From: Chara braunii
Taxonomy: Eukaryota > Streptophyta > Charophyceae > Charales > Characeae
Length of the DNA stretch: 64,000 nucleotides
NCBI GenBank assembly: GCA_003427395.1
Contig: BFEA01000024.1
Location: 1,879,268 to 1,943,267, forward strand
Direction: 5' to 3'
Part shown: in pieces, positions 24,590-32,964 of the stretch
How positions within the stretch are numbered: position 1 is the stretch's first letter
How the letters are laid out: every line of letters begins with the position of its first letter
Translations under genes and position numbers: made by a program
Notes under the pieces: model-generated
What the model was told of the DNA's origin: nothing
Seen by the model: the letters and a program-made list of their open reading frames with translations, nothing else
The model's database searches: none

Positions 24590-24711
24590 GGGCCTCGCTG
24601 CACTACTCTTGAAATGCACAAAAGACAAAAATCATGTCGCTGTATCTTTCCATGTTCTAGCGGAAGATTCACTCTCTTTTCGCACCTTTCAAGAGTAGTG
24701 CAGCGAGGCCC
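24590..24711. repeat. ~120-bp palindromic repeat, copy 1
   Basis: Terminal arms GGGCCTCGCTGCACTACTCT and its near-perfect reverse complement (ending at 24711) extend through TTGAAATGCACAAAA. They enclose about 54 bp with the conserved word GTATCTTTCCATGTTCTA. A second copy with the same arms is at 31028-31145, and a less complete reversed copy is at 30881-30965. It could be a miniature inverted-repeat element or a family of structured RNAs. It does not match the U1-U6 sequences I know. Confidence 0.65.
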
Positions 24712-24930
24712 ATCCTCTCAGGAACCAGTTTTTTGCAACCCTGTGGCGCTGCGTGGACCCCACTGTAGCTAGATATTGAACCGACAAGCCCCACACAGAA
24801 GAGCATGTGCTGCCCACCTGTTCAGAAACTGGGGCAAGCAGGCAGGCAGGTGCCCACACACATGCAGAATGCAGACTGTGCTGCTGCCACTTCAGCTACA
24901 TCCCTAAAACATGAACTTTTCTTATCCTTG

Positions 24931-24978
24931 GAGCATGCACTTTTTTTTTTTTTTTTTTTTTTTTGAGCATGCACTTTT
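24931..24978 (-). repeat. Poly-T insertion flanked by direct repeat
   Basis: The word GAGCATGCACTTTT occurs immediately on both sides of about 20 extra T residues. This is the footprint expected of target-primed reverse transcription that copied only a poly-A tail (minus orientation). The rest of 24712-25328 shows no gene. Confidence 0.5.
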
Positions 24979-25328
24979 GCCATAAAGAAAGAAAGGCACA
25001 CGACCGTTTCCTTTCTCGTTCTTGTTCTTGATTACAAGGGAAAACCATTCTTTTTCTTTTTTTTTTTTGGTGCTTTCTGTTCTTGAGGGGGAAAAAATCC
25101 TTGCCTCTTTACGAGAAGACGAATCTTTCATCTGACATACGAGAGGCCTAATTACACACAAGACAGGACATAGGCTTGGGCTCTACTGGTGGCTCTTCAG
25201 AGAATTTTCTTACGTAACATAAGTGTGGTCAAGAACAAGTAAAAGGTCGTCGGGCTCCACCTACCTACCAGGCTGGATGGGATATTACAAAAATCATGCC
25301 CCATGACCAGCGTGCCTCCGTGAGAAAT

Positions 25329-25342
25329 GTTCTGCAATCCGT

Positions 25343-25374
<32 letters not shown>

Positions 25375-25413
25375 GAAAAAAAAAAAAAAAAAAAAAAAAA
25401 GTTCTGCAATTCG
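25329..25413 (+). pseudogene. Truncated U6 snRNA retropseudogene with poly-A and target-site duplication
   Basis: The segment AAATTGGAACGATACAGAGA plus AGATTAGCATG (25342-25375) is the U6 snRNA central region. It is followed by A25 (25376-25400). The insertion is bounded by GTTCTGCAATCCG (25329-25341) and GTTCTGCAATTCG (25401-25413), a 13-bp duplication with one mismatch. Both ends of U6 are missing. The structure is diagnostic of LINE-mediated retroposition, so it is not an expressed snRNA gene. Confidence 0.85.
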
Positions 25414-25928
25414 ACCACAACCGCAGTACAATGCATTACAGGGGCGTTCAGGAACATCGTGGCCAAATAGGCCTTGTCGCGCTGTCTCTTTTCTGAGGAA
25501 CAGCTAAGCAGCGGTGAGATGCGCTCCGAGTTGCTAAACTGAAAACATCGTGAACAGGGGCGTGGACAGCGTGAGGAAAAAAATAAGGACAGTGGAGCCT
25601 CACACACTTTTGAGGAAGATCCCTGAAGTAAGCCAGTGGAGCACAGGCCATAGACGGTTCAAGCCACCACTACCCAGCCCAGCTATCCTGCGTGCGCTCG
25701 CCAGTAAGCCCACTGCTGCGGAAAGGCTCAGCCTAGAGACCAAAAGGTCCAAAACAGCTGGCGACACCAAGTAGGCCTTGCGCACGTGACGGTTCAGAAT
25801 GTGAGGGTGGGCCAGAACCCGCATTGGAGAAAGGTTTTTCTTTCTTTAGTAGAACGAGTATCTCCCGCTATAACTCGGGAAGATGCAGCGCCGTAACTTT
25901 TTTTTTCTTTTCTGCATGTCGAGGGCAG

Positions 25929-25930
25929 CG

Positions 25931-25965
<35 letters not shown>

Positions 25966-26067
25966 GGCTCTCTCGTGCGCACGAGAGCAGCGTCGCTCTC
26001 TCTCTCTCTGCCGTGTGCTTCCATTCACACCCGTGGCGAAAATGAAACCGGGTTCGCGCCCCATGGT

Positions 26068-26128
<61 letters not shown>

Positions 26129-26185
26129 GGTGTGCATGAAGAGCCAGAGTTCCATGGTGAATTGGTAGGTTTGCGCCCCATGGTG

Positions 26186-26232
<47 letters not shown>
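25929..26232. repeat. Cluster of (CT)n and (AC)n microsatellites
   Basis: (TC)n then (AC)n at 25931-25965, and (CT)n at about 26070-26126 and 26188-26229. The last two are separated by repeated words GCGCCCCATGGTGA and CCAGAGTTCCATGG, so the cluster is a ~120-bp tandem unit expanded by microsatellite growth. The nearby ORFs are low-complexity artefacts. 25414-25928 shows no gene. Confidence 0.9.
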
Positions 26233-26239
<7 letters not shown>

Positions 26240-26410
26240 GTGTGAACAGCCAGAGTTCCATGGCGAATTCTCTCGCCCCCATCCCCTTCTCTCTCCCCTG
26301 TGTGGGGCCGCTCTGCACTTGTATTCGAACATGAGGGCCCGCCCACGATGCACGCCGCCCCCTTCTTCAATCCATAAAAAGAAAATGCGCGCCCCAACGC
26401 TGACTGCCAA

Positions 26411-26590
26411 AAGAAAGTGTGCGGCCCTAAACCCAACGTGCCTCCGCCGCAGCGCACCAGCCTCCGGACCCTAGTGGACCGTAAAAAAAAATCTCTGCAC
26501 TTTTCTAGGGTTTCCCTTGCGCCCGCGCCTTGCCCCCGACCATTTTCCCAACACAGGGAGCCCGGGCTCGTGGATAAAGAGTATATATAT
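26411..26590 (+). repeat. Dispersed repeat starting AAAGTGTGCGGCCCTAAACC
   Basis: This block has CAACGTGCCTCCGCCGCAGC, CTCTGCACTTTT and GGGTTTCCCTTG, and ends in a (TA)n run. It is closely repeated twice in tandem at 31911-32285, so it is a dispersed repeat family of about 170-190 bp. There is no coding evidence and its function is unknown. Confidence 0.7.
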
Positions 26591-26773
26591 ATATATACTA
26601 CAAACTAAAAGGAGCGCACTTTGCGAAACAAAGAATAAAAACAAAAAACGGGCCTATTGCAAAAATAAAAACAAAAACAAAAAGAAAAAGCAAGGGCAGA
26701 CTGAAACCATTAAATTTCTCATTCTTCTTTGAACTCCACGTCCACTGTGCCTCTCACGTGCATATATATATAC

Positions 26774-26870
26774 ACAGCCCCTCGTTTGTTGTCCTCTTCT
26801 CTCTCTCTGCCTATGGTTTACCGGGCAGTTCTGTTTGTGACGATATATATATGTGACAGACCTTTCTTTG
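26774..26870 (+). repeat. Hammerhead-associated repeat, copy starting at the predicted cleavage site
   Basis: The unit reads ACAGCCCCTCGTTTGTTGTC, then TGCCTATGGTTTACCGGGCA, then GACG(AT)n. Two other copies (from 26995 and 32879) have a hammerhead core just upstream of ACAGCCCC. Here the unit begins abruptly at ACAGCCCC after a (TA)n stretch. That 5' end coincides with the position a hammerhead would leave after self-cleavage, suggesting it was copied from a cleaved RNA. Confidence 0.55.
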
Positions 26871-26918
26871 TTTCGTGGATGTTTTGCTGGCTTGTGATGG
26901 GGTGTGAGCCGACAGTGT

Positions 26919-26955
26919 GACAAACTGTTTCGTCGGAGTTTCACCGACTCATCAG
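26919..26955 (-). ncRNA. Hammerhead ribozyme core (type I-like)
   Basis: On the minus strand the order is CTGATGA, stem II GTCGG/CCGAC with loop TGAAACT, GAAA, then a very short stem III ACA/TGT with loop GTT, then GTC, the usual cleavage triplet. All invariant core bases of the hammerhead are present. Tiny stem III loops are typical of hammerheads in Penelope-like retroelements and related repeats. The flanks in this copy do not form a convincing stem I, because it sits in an inverted junction with the plus-strand copy at 26960-26994. Efficient self-cleavage here is therefore doubtful. Confidence 0.7.
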
Positions 26956-26959
26956 GAGG

Positions 26960-27086
26960 CTGATATATATGAAACTCCGACGAAACAGTTTGTCACAGCC
27001 CCTCGTTTGTTGTCCTCTTCTCCCTCTCTGCCTACGGTTTACCGGGCAGTTCTATTTGACGATATATATATATATATATATATATA
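26960..27086 (+). repeat. Hammerhead-associated repeat, damaged ribozyme plus full downstream unit
   Basis: The block CTGATATATATGAAACTCCG then ACGAAACAGTTTGTC retains the 3' half of the hammerhead. The GAGTCGG half of stem II is replaced by an AT run. Upstream GAGGCTG can pair with downstream CAGCC(CC)TC, so the ancestral stem I is visible. The downstream unit matches 26774-26860 and 32876-32960 and ends in (TA)n, into which another element has inserted at 27086. Confidence 0.6.
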
Positions 27087-27976
27087 GGGTTACCTGACCG
27101 AACGTTCGGGGGCCGAACACCTCCAGGTTCGGCCCCCGCCAAAAAATATTTCGGGGCCTAAAAATAACTTTTTTTTTCTGAATTGTTTTTTGTGAGTTCT
27201 CTATGATGTAACCTACACGCCTATAAATTATTTTGAAGCCATTCTGCTAAGCCAAAAAAACATTAAAAATCGTCGAAGATGGGGGTGTCAAAACGTGCTC
27301 GCCCACTCACTATTTTGTTTTTTTTTCACTTTTAACTTTTTGTTTTCACTTTATTTCGGGGCCTAAAAACTTTTATTATTTTTTGAACAATTTTTAATGA
27401 GTTATTGATTATGCAAACTATATATCTGTAAATTTTCAGGGCATTTGTCAATGCCAAAAAATAATTAAAAATCGGCAAAGATGGCGGTGTCGAAAAGGTG
27501 CTGCACACTCACTCATTTTAATTCTCTTTTTATTTTTTCTTATTTTTATCATAGTGTTTATTTTCTGTATTGGATTTTTAATTCAAATTTGGTAAAGNNN
27601 NNNNNNNNNNNNNNNNNNNNNNNNNNNNNNNNNNNNNNNNNNNNNNNNNNNNNNNNNNNNNNNNNNNNNNNNNNNNNNNNNNNNNNNNNNNNNNNNNNNN
27701 NNNNNNNNNNNNNNNNNNNNNNNNNNNNNNNNNNNNNNNNNNNNNNNNNNNNNNNNNNNNNNNNNNNNNNNNNNNNNNNNNNNNNNNNNNNNNNNNNNNN
27801 NNNNNNNNNNNNNNNNNNNNNNNNNNNNNNNNNNNNNNNNNNNNNNNNNNNNNNNNNNNNNNNNNNNNNNNNNNNNNNNNNNNNNNNNNNNNNNNNNNNN
27901 NNNNNNCCCGAAGGGGTCCCATACGTTCGGGCGTTCGGGTTCGGGCGTTCGGCCCGTCCCGAACGCTGGTAAACCT
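27086..27976. mobile_element. Short DNA-transposon-like element with terminal inverted repeats, spanning an assembly gap
   Basis: The left end AGGGTTACCTGACCGAACGT and the right end (reverse complement AGGTTTACCAGCGTTCGGG) form imperfect terminal inverted repeats. Both ends abut TA dinucleotides in a (TA)n tract, consistent with TA-target insertion. The word GTTCGG recurs near both ends. Inside are two similar AT-rich blocks (ATTTCGGGGCCTAAAAA at about 27149 and 27353). The N run at 27598-27906 is an assembly gap, so any transposase cannot be judged. The family is unassigned. Confidence 0.4.
27598..27906. other. Assembly gap (run of N)
   Basis: 309 undetermined bases. Translated X runs across it are not coding evidence. 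Confidence 1.
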
Positions 27977-28384
27977 ATATATATATATGTGACGATATAT
28001 ATATCGTCACAAAGTTATCAGAGCGCAAAGGCGAAAAGAAAACAGAAAGAAAACAAAGAAAAATAAATTCATTTTTTATCTTCTTCCTTACAACTCCCCC
28101 TGTTCAGAACCTCTTGGGTACAAGGCCGCCCACGTGGATGTAGGTTGAGCGGCGGCTGCCCCCACCCCCGTGTGTCATATCGACTCACTTTCACACAGCC
28201 AAAAGGCAAAGAGGCAAAGAAAAGAGGGAGGGAACAGCCAAATACAACAAAACAGGGGGCAACAAGCACCAGCACCAAAAACTGATCCTAGATGACATGT
28301 CCCACATGCAAGCACCACCTCCTTCACTGTTAGACCACGCCCTGCGTGGTGGCGCAGCCTGGGGCGTGGGCGCAGAAGCCGTGC

Positions 28385-29162
28385 TGACGCAATTGTTCTT
28401 GTCTTGCCGTGCTGCTGCAGCGACTTCTGGCATTAGATCAGAGTCTAAGCAGCAGTGCCCAGATACCGGTATCCAGCATCAACAAGGGCCGAACATAGCA
28501 TAAACATAGCACATCGTGACATAGCACAAGCATAACATAGCATAATAATAGCATACAGAACACTCAAACATAGCATAAACACAGCGGCACCCAGGCACCG
28601 CAAGGGTTGAACATAGCATAAACATAGCATGTACACAGTGCCACCCGGGGCTGAACATGGCATAAACATAGCACATGATGAGATAGCACAATGACGGCAT
28701 AAACAAGGCTTGACTGGCGCATATACATAGCACAGACAACGGCCCTGCAGGACAGCCGACGCAATTTTTCTGTCTTGCTGTGCTGCTGCAGCGACTCCTG
28801 GCATCAGATCAGAGGCTAAGCAGCAGTGTCCAGATACTGGTAACTAGCATAAACAAGGGTCGAACATAGCATAAACATAGCATATCGCGACATAGCAGAA
28901 GCATAACATAGCATAATAATAGCATACAGAGCACTCAAACATAGCATCACAGCTCATTCTTTGGGAGCCTGGCCAGTTTCCCGATAACATGGCAAAAACA
29001 CAGCGGAAACAAGGGTTGAGCATAGCACAAACATAGCATGCACATAGTGCCACCAGGGGCCGAACATGGCACAAACATAGCACATGATGAGATAGCACAA
29101 GGACGGCATAAACAAGGCTTGACTGGTGAATATACATAGCACAGACAACGGCCCTGCAGACA
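28385..29162. repeat. Two ~371-bp tandem units rich in CATAGCA words
   Basis: Unit starts near 28385 and 28757 share GCTGCTGCAGCGACT(T/C)CTGG, GGCTAAGCAGCAGTG-type sequence, then long strings of ACATAGCATAAACATAGCAC. The CATAGCA word also recurs at 29280-29400 and 30260-30300. Minus-strand frames rich in Cys-Tyr-Val-Tyr-Ala-Met-Phe are translations of this repeat, not genes. There are no unique spacers between equal repeats, so this is not a CRISPR array. Confidence 0.8.
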
Positions 29163-29266
29163 TCTGTTCAAATGGGAATGGTACAGAGAAGATTAGCATG
29201 GTCCCTGCATTTTCAAGGATGACACGCATAAATCATGAAATGGTCCAAATCCCCAAAAAAAAAAAA
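29163..29266 (+). pseudogene. U6 snRNA retropseudogene
   Basis: From about 29173 the sequence follows U6: GGTACAGAGAAGATTAGCAT, GGTCCCTGCATTTTCAAGGA (the genuine gene has GCGC before AAGGA), TGACACGCATAAATC and GAAATGGTCCAAAT. It ends with CCCC and A12 rather than the T-run of a pol III gene. The 5' stem-loop is mostly lost. It is a processed pseudogene; I could not identify a clean target-site duplication. Confidence 0.8.
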
Positions 29267-29799
29267 GAACAAGCAAGGATCGCACAGAGCATAAACATAC
29301 ACCAACCATAGCATAGACCTAGCACGAAGATATCAGGATTATGGTTCATTCGTCGCAAAACATAGCACAAACATAATACAAGCCTAGCATATATTAATGG
29401 CAAGCTCTGTGATGACCTGTGGTAATGACGAGCATGATGTAATTCGGAATATAGAAGATTTTATTCAAGGTTTGAACACAATATTTTAGATCAAATTTTG
29501 TGAATAAAAAAGAAGACTTACTAATTCATTAATATAATTTACACATTGTAGAATTCCCAAGCCGAAACTGGCATTGAACTTTTGGTCGGGCATATGTTCT
29601 GGTGCTTGGCGTCTGGCTCTGTTTGAGTTTGCTTTGTTCAGCCATCTTTGCATTACTATGTTCTCCCCCAGAATACAACATCTTTGCATTATGATTGCAT
29701 CTAATTCATGATCAGGGTGTGTTGTGTTCAGGAAGGAAAAGTGCAGTGTGCTTTTGCTCTAAGCAATTGAGTTCACTCTCTTTGAGATTGACTGACTTA

Positions 29800-30240
<441 letters not shown>

Positions 30241-30880
30241 CTTGCTGTTTTTGATTCATAGGCATAGCATAGGCACAGAGCATAGGCATAGCACATGCAT
30301 CTTTCTTGTAGAAGAGCGTCCAGCCTGAGTATGGTCGGCGTTCAAAGTTTAGTGTTAAACTGGCATGCATCTTTCTTGTATTGGGTTGATTGGCTTGCGT
30401 AGTTGGGGAGTTGGGAGTGCAATAATGAAGTGAAGTTTTGGGGGGGAAAAAAGGGCGAAAAAAGATCACGGATTATGTTAGTTCAAATTTTTGCCATTAT
30501 CCAGCAGGCATGCTATTGAGGAGGTCTTGGGTTCAATCTGTATCGGCTTCATGTTACTTTCTTGGGCAAGTTTGGTGTCTGTCATCTGGCATTGAGCAAA
30601 GACTGTTGATGTTGGTGGGTGTAGCTTTCGCATGTTTCTTTTTTGGAGGCTTGAGGATGGATGTGGCTGCCAGGGGGTTTCTTGTAACATTATAATCATT
30701 ATGACAATATAAAAAGGGTTGAAAGGCAGTAGAAGAAGATGGCGTCTCCAAATCTCAGAGCTTAGAGGCTCAGCGACCAGTGACGGGTTGGTGAGGTCGC
30801 CCGTGTGGACGGTAGTCGGCGTCGTGTGTGTCAGTTTCCTTTTTGGGGAAAGAGGGGGGGAGCTGTGGGGAGAAGTTGGT

Positions 30881-30965
30881 CTACATGTGCAAAATGAGAC
30901 TGAATCCACAGCTAGAACATGGAAAGATACGTTGTCATCTTTTTTGTCTTTTGTGCATGTGGAGG
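30881..30965 (-). repeat. ~120-bp palindromic repeat family, partial copy
   Basis: The inner arms ACATGTGCAAAA and TTTTGTGCATGT and the core GAACATGGAAAGATAC are the reverse complement of the copies at 24590 and 31028. The outer arms (GCCTCGCT) are absent. 30241-30880 otherwise shows no supportable gene. Confidence 0.55.
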
Positions 30966-31027
30966 AAAGAAAAGAGAAGTTGAACAGCCGTTTTTTTTTT
31001 GGGGGTTTCGATTTTTTTGTCTTTTTT

Positions 31028-31145
31028 GCCTCGCTCCACTGCTCTCGACATGCACAAAAGACAAAAATCACGATGGTGTATCTTTCCATGTTCTAAGGGA
31101 GGATTCATTCTGGTTTTGCACATTTCGAGAGTAGTGGAGCGAGGC
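31028..31145. repeat. ~120-bp palindromic repeat, copy 2
   Basis: The left arm GCCTCGCTCCACTGCTCTCG and the right arm CGAGAGTAGTGGAGCGAGGC are reverse complements with one mismatch, extending inward through ATGCACAAAA. The central GTATCTTTCCATGTTCTA matches the copy at 24590-24711, whose arms carry different bases that still pair. It sits only 12 bp from a 26S rRNA fragment. Confidence 0.7.
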
Positions 31146-31157
31146 CCAATAGAGCTG

Positions 31158-31198
31158 AGAAACCAACGAGGATTCCCTTGGTAGCGGCGAGCGAACCG
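31158..31198 (+). pseudogene. Fragment of 26S (LSU) rRNA
   Basis: AGAAACCAACGAGGATTCCC and TTGGTAGCGGCGAGCGAACC match the highly conserved start of domain I of cytoplasmic LSU rRNA, with a few changes (CCAACG for CTAAC(A/G), TTGGTAGC for TTAGTAAC). Only about 41 bp are present, so it is a stray fragment and not an rDNA unit. The following sequence to about 31480 is GC-rich and unassigned. Confidence 0.7.
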
Positions 31199-31479
31199 CC
31201 TGGCCGTTTTTTTTTTTTTCTGAGGCCTATAACCATAACCAATCCCGGCCCCTTACCCGAAGAAGAAAGACGAGACGCCGCCCGCCAGAAACGTCCAATG
31301 ACCTCCGCAACCTGCCGCTGGTTGCTTAGCCTCCAAGCTTTGGCGCGACCGCTCGGCCTACCGGTCGTTTTTACGTCGCCGACCGCACCTTTCGACGACA
31401 CCTGTCGACGCCCTTTAAACCCCGATAAACTGTCGTAGACTTTCCCAGAACGGAAACCCGCGCTACACGACAAAAGACC

Positions 31480-32285
31480 GACCAGGTAAGGCGCAGCCTT
31501 TGGCTGCGAATAGGCCAAACGACAGGACAACACCACCCAGGACAAAACTCTTGTCTGCAAAAAAACTATATACAGCAGATGGCCTTGTTCGTCATCAAGC
31601 CGTCGGTATTCCCATTCCTAAACCATTCATGCTCTCATAGGCCGAACAACAAAAAAAAACGGATGACTGGTCCCACATGAAAGCACCGCTACACTCGCCA
31701 AAATAGACCGAACAACGGGACAAAACCAACCGGGATGCAGACAAGGGTGCCAAAAAACAAACATAACAGATCCTAGATGCCAAGTCCCATGCAAGCACCG
31801 GCCCCTACTTCACAGGCCAAACGACGGGACAATGACCAACCAGGATAGCAATCAACACCCTTGCCTGCAAAAAAAGCTATATAAAGACAATCCCAGATGA
31901 CGATTCCCACCTAAAAGTGTGCAGCCCTAAACCCAATGTGCCTCCGCCGCAGCCCACCAGCCTCCGGACCCGTGTGGAGAACAAAAAAAAATCTCTGCAT
32001 TTTTTGCGGGTTTCCCTTGGGCCCGCACAGGGAGACCGGGCTCGCGGGAGCGTAACACGAGACGCGAGACCCGCTGTTCCCTTTATGTGCGACCCTAAAC
32101 CCAACGTGCCTTCGCGCAGCTCACCAGGCTTCGGACCCGCGTGGACGAAAAAAAATCTCGGCACTTTTTGCGGGTTTCCCTTGGGCCCGCGCCTTGCTCC
32201 GGACCATTTTCCCAACACCGGGAGTCTGGGCTCGCGGGAGCGTCACGCGAGACCCACTGTTCCATTTACAAGAGTATATATATAG
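31480..32285. repeat. Imperfect tandem repeats followed by two copies of a dispersed repeat
   Basis: From 31480 to 31910 are about three diverged units with words such as GGCCAAACGACGGGACAA, CCAACCAGGATAGCAA, TGCCTGCAAAAAAA and CCCACATGAAAGCACC. From 31911 to 32285 are two tandem copies of the 26411-26590 family (CCCTAAACCCAACGTGCCT, GGGTTTCCCTTGGGCCCGC). No coding evidence. 32286-32820 is C/T-rich unassigned DNA. Confidence 0.65.
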
Positions 32286-32844
32286 AAGAGGGCCCAATCC
32301 CTGTTGACTCAGGCTTCCTGCAATCGGGAGACCACACCCGGTACCCAGTCATTACAGTCCCCCCCATGGGTCTTTCAGGATTGCCCTTACTTCCTACCCT
32401 CCTTTAGTCCCGACCACTGCCCCCCCCCCTCCCCACCGCCCCCTTGTTTTTCACCTGCGAGTATAATTCGCATTATTTTGGCCTTTCTTAAACTGCTTTT
32501 GTACTGCATCCTTCTGGCCCATATCAATCCCCACTTCCCTGTCCTTATCATTGTTATTTCGTATCACAGCTCCGTGCTGCCTTATGCAGTTCCTAAGTTA
32601 TCCCTTTCTCATATCACTGTTGCAAGGTTTACCTGCTCGTACAGTTCCTGCTTCCGACTTCTCCAAAGTTCAAGTTCCAGTTCCTGTTCCCACTTTCTGC
32701 AGCTAATCTTCCTGTGCTTTTCAAGTTAGCCTTCCTAATTACCTATCTTGCCTACGTCCTATCATGCCTACATCCCACTTTCCCATTCCTCATCCACCAG
32801 CACGCCTTTCCGCCCTTGTTCCCTCAACAATTTTTTTTTTATAT

Positions 32845-32962
32845 ATGAGTCGGTGAAACTCCGACGAAACAGTTTGTCACAGCCCCTCGTTTGTTGTCCT
32901 CTTCTCCCTCTCTGCCTACGGTTTACCGGGCAGTTCTATTTGACGATATATATATATATATT
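32845..32962 (+). repeat. Hammerhead-associated repeat, copy 3
   Basis: ATGAGTCGGTGAAACTCCGA then CGAAACAGTTTGTC (32845-32878) keeps stem II, GAAA, the mini stem III and the GTC cleavage triplet. The first three bases of CTGATGA are lost to a preceding (T)n/(AT)n run. The downstream unit ACAGCCCCTCGTTTGTTGTC through GACG(AT)n matches the other copies. The minus-strand LINE 3' end begins in its terminal AT tract. Confidence 0.65.
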
Positions 32963-32964
32963 TT

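Noticed and set aside
24590-24711. Palindromic 120-bp repeat as a spliceosomal snRNA or U3 snoRNA
   Set aside because: Compared from memory with U1, U2, U3, U4, U5, U6, U12 and U6atac, no match was found; left as an unknown repeat.
28385-29162. Regular CATAGCA repeats resembling a CRISPR-like array
   Set aside because: No equal repeats with unique spacers; it is two tandem ~371-bp units plus degenerate heptamers in a eukaryotic genome.
30490-30560. Possible tRNA-like B box (GGGTTCAATC)
   Set aside because: No matching A box or arms; a single B-box-like word is not enough.
30478-31089. 203-codon minus-strand open frame
   Set aside because: It runs through the palindromic repeat and unrelated low-complexity DNA.
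31105-31560. 151-codon minus-strand open frame over the rRNA fragment
   Set aside because: It reads antisense through a palindrome end and a 26S rRNA scrap, so coding is unlikely.
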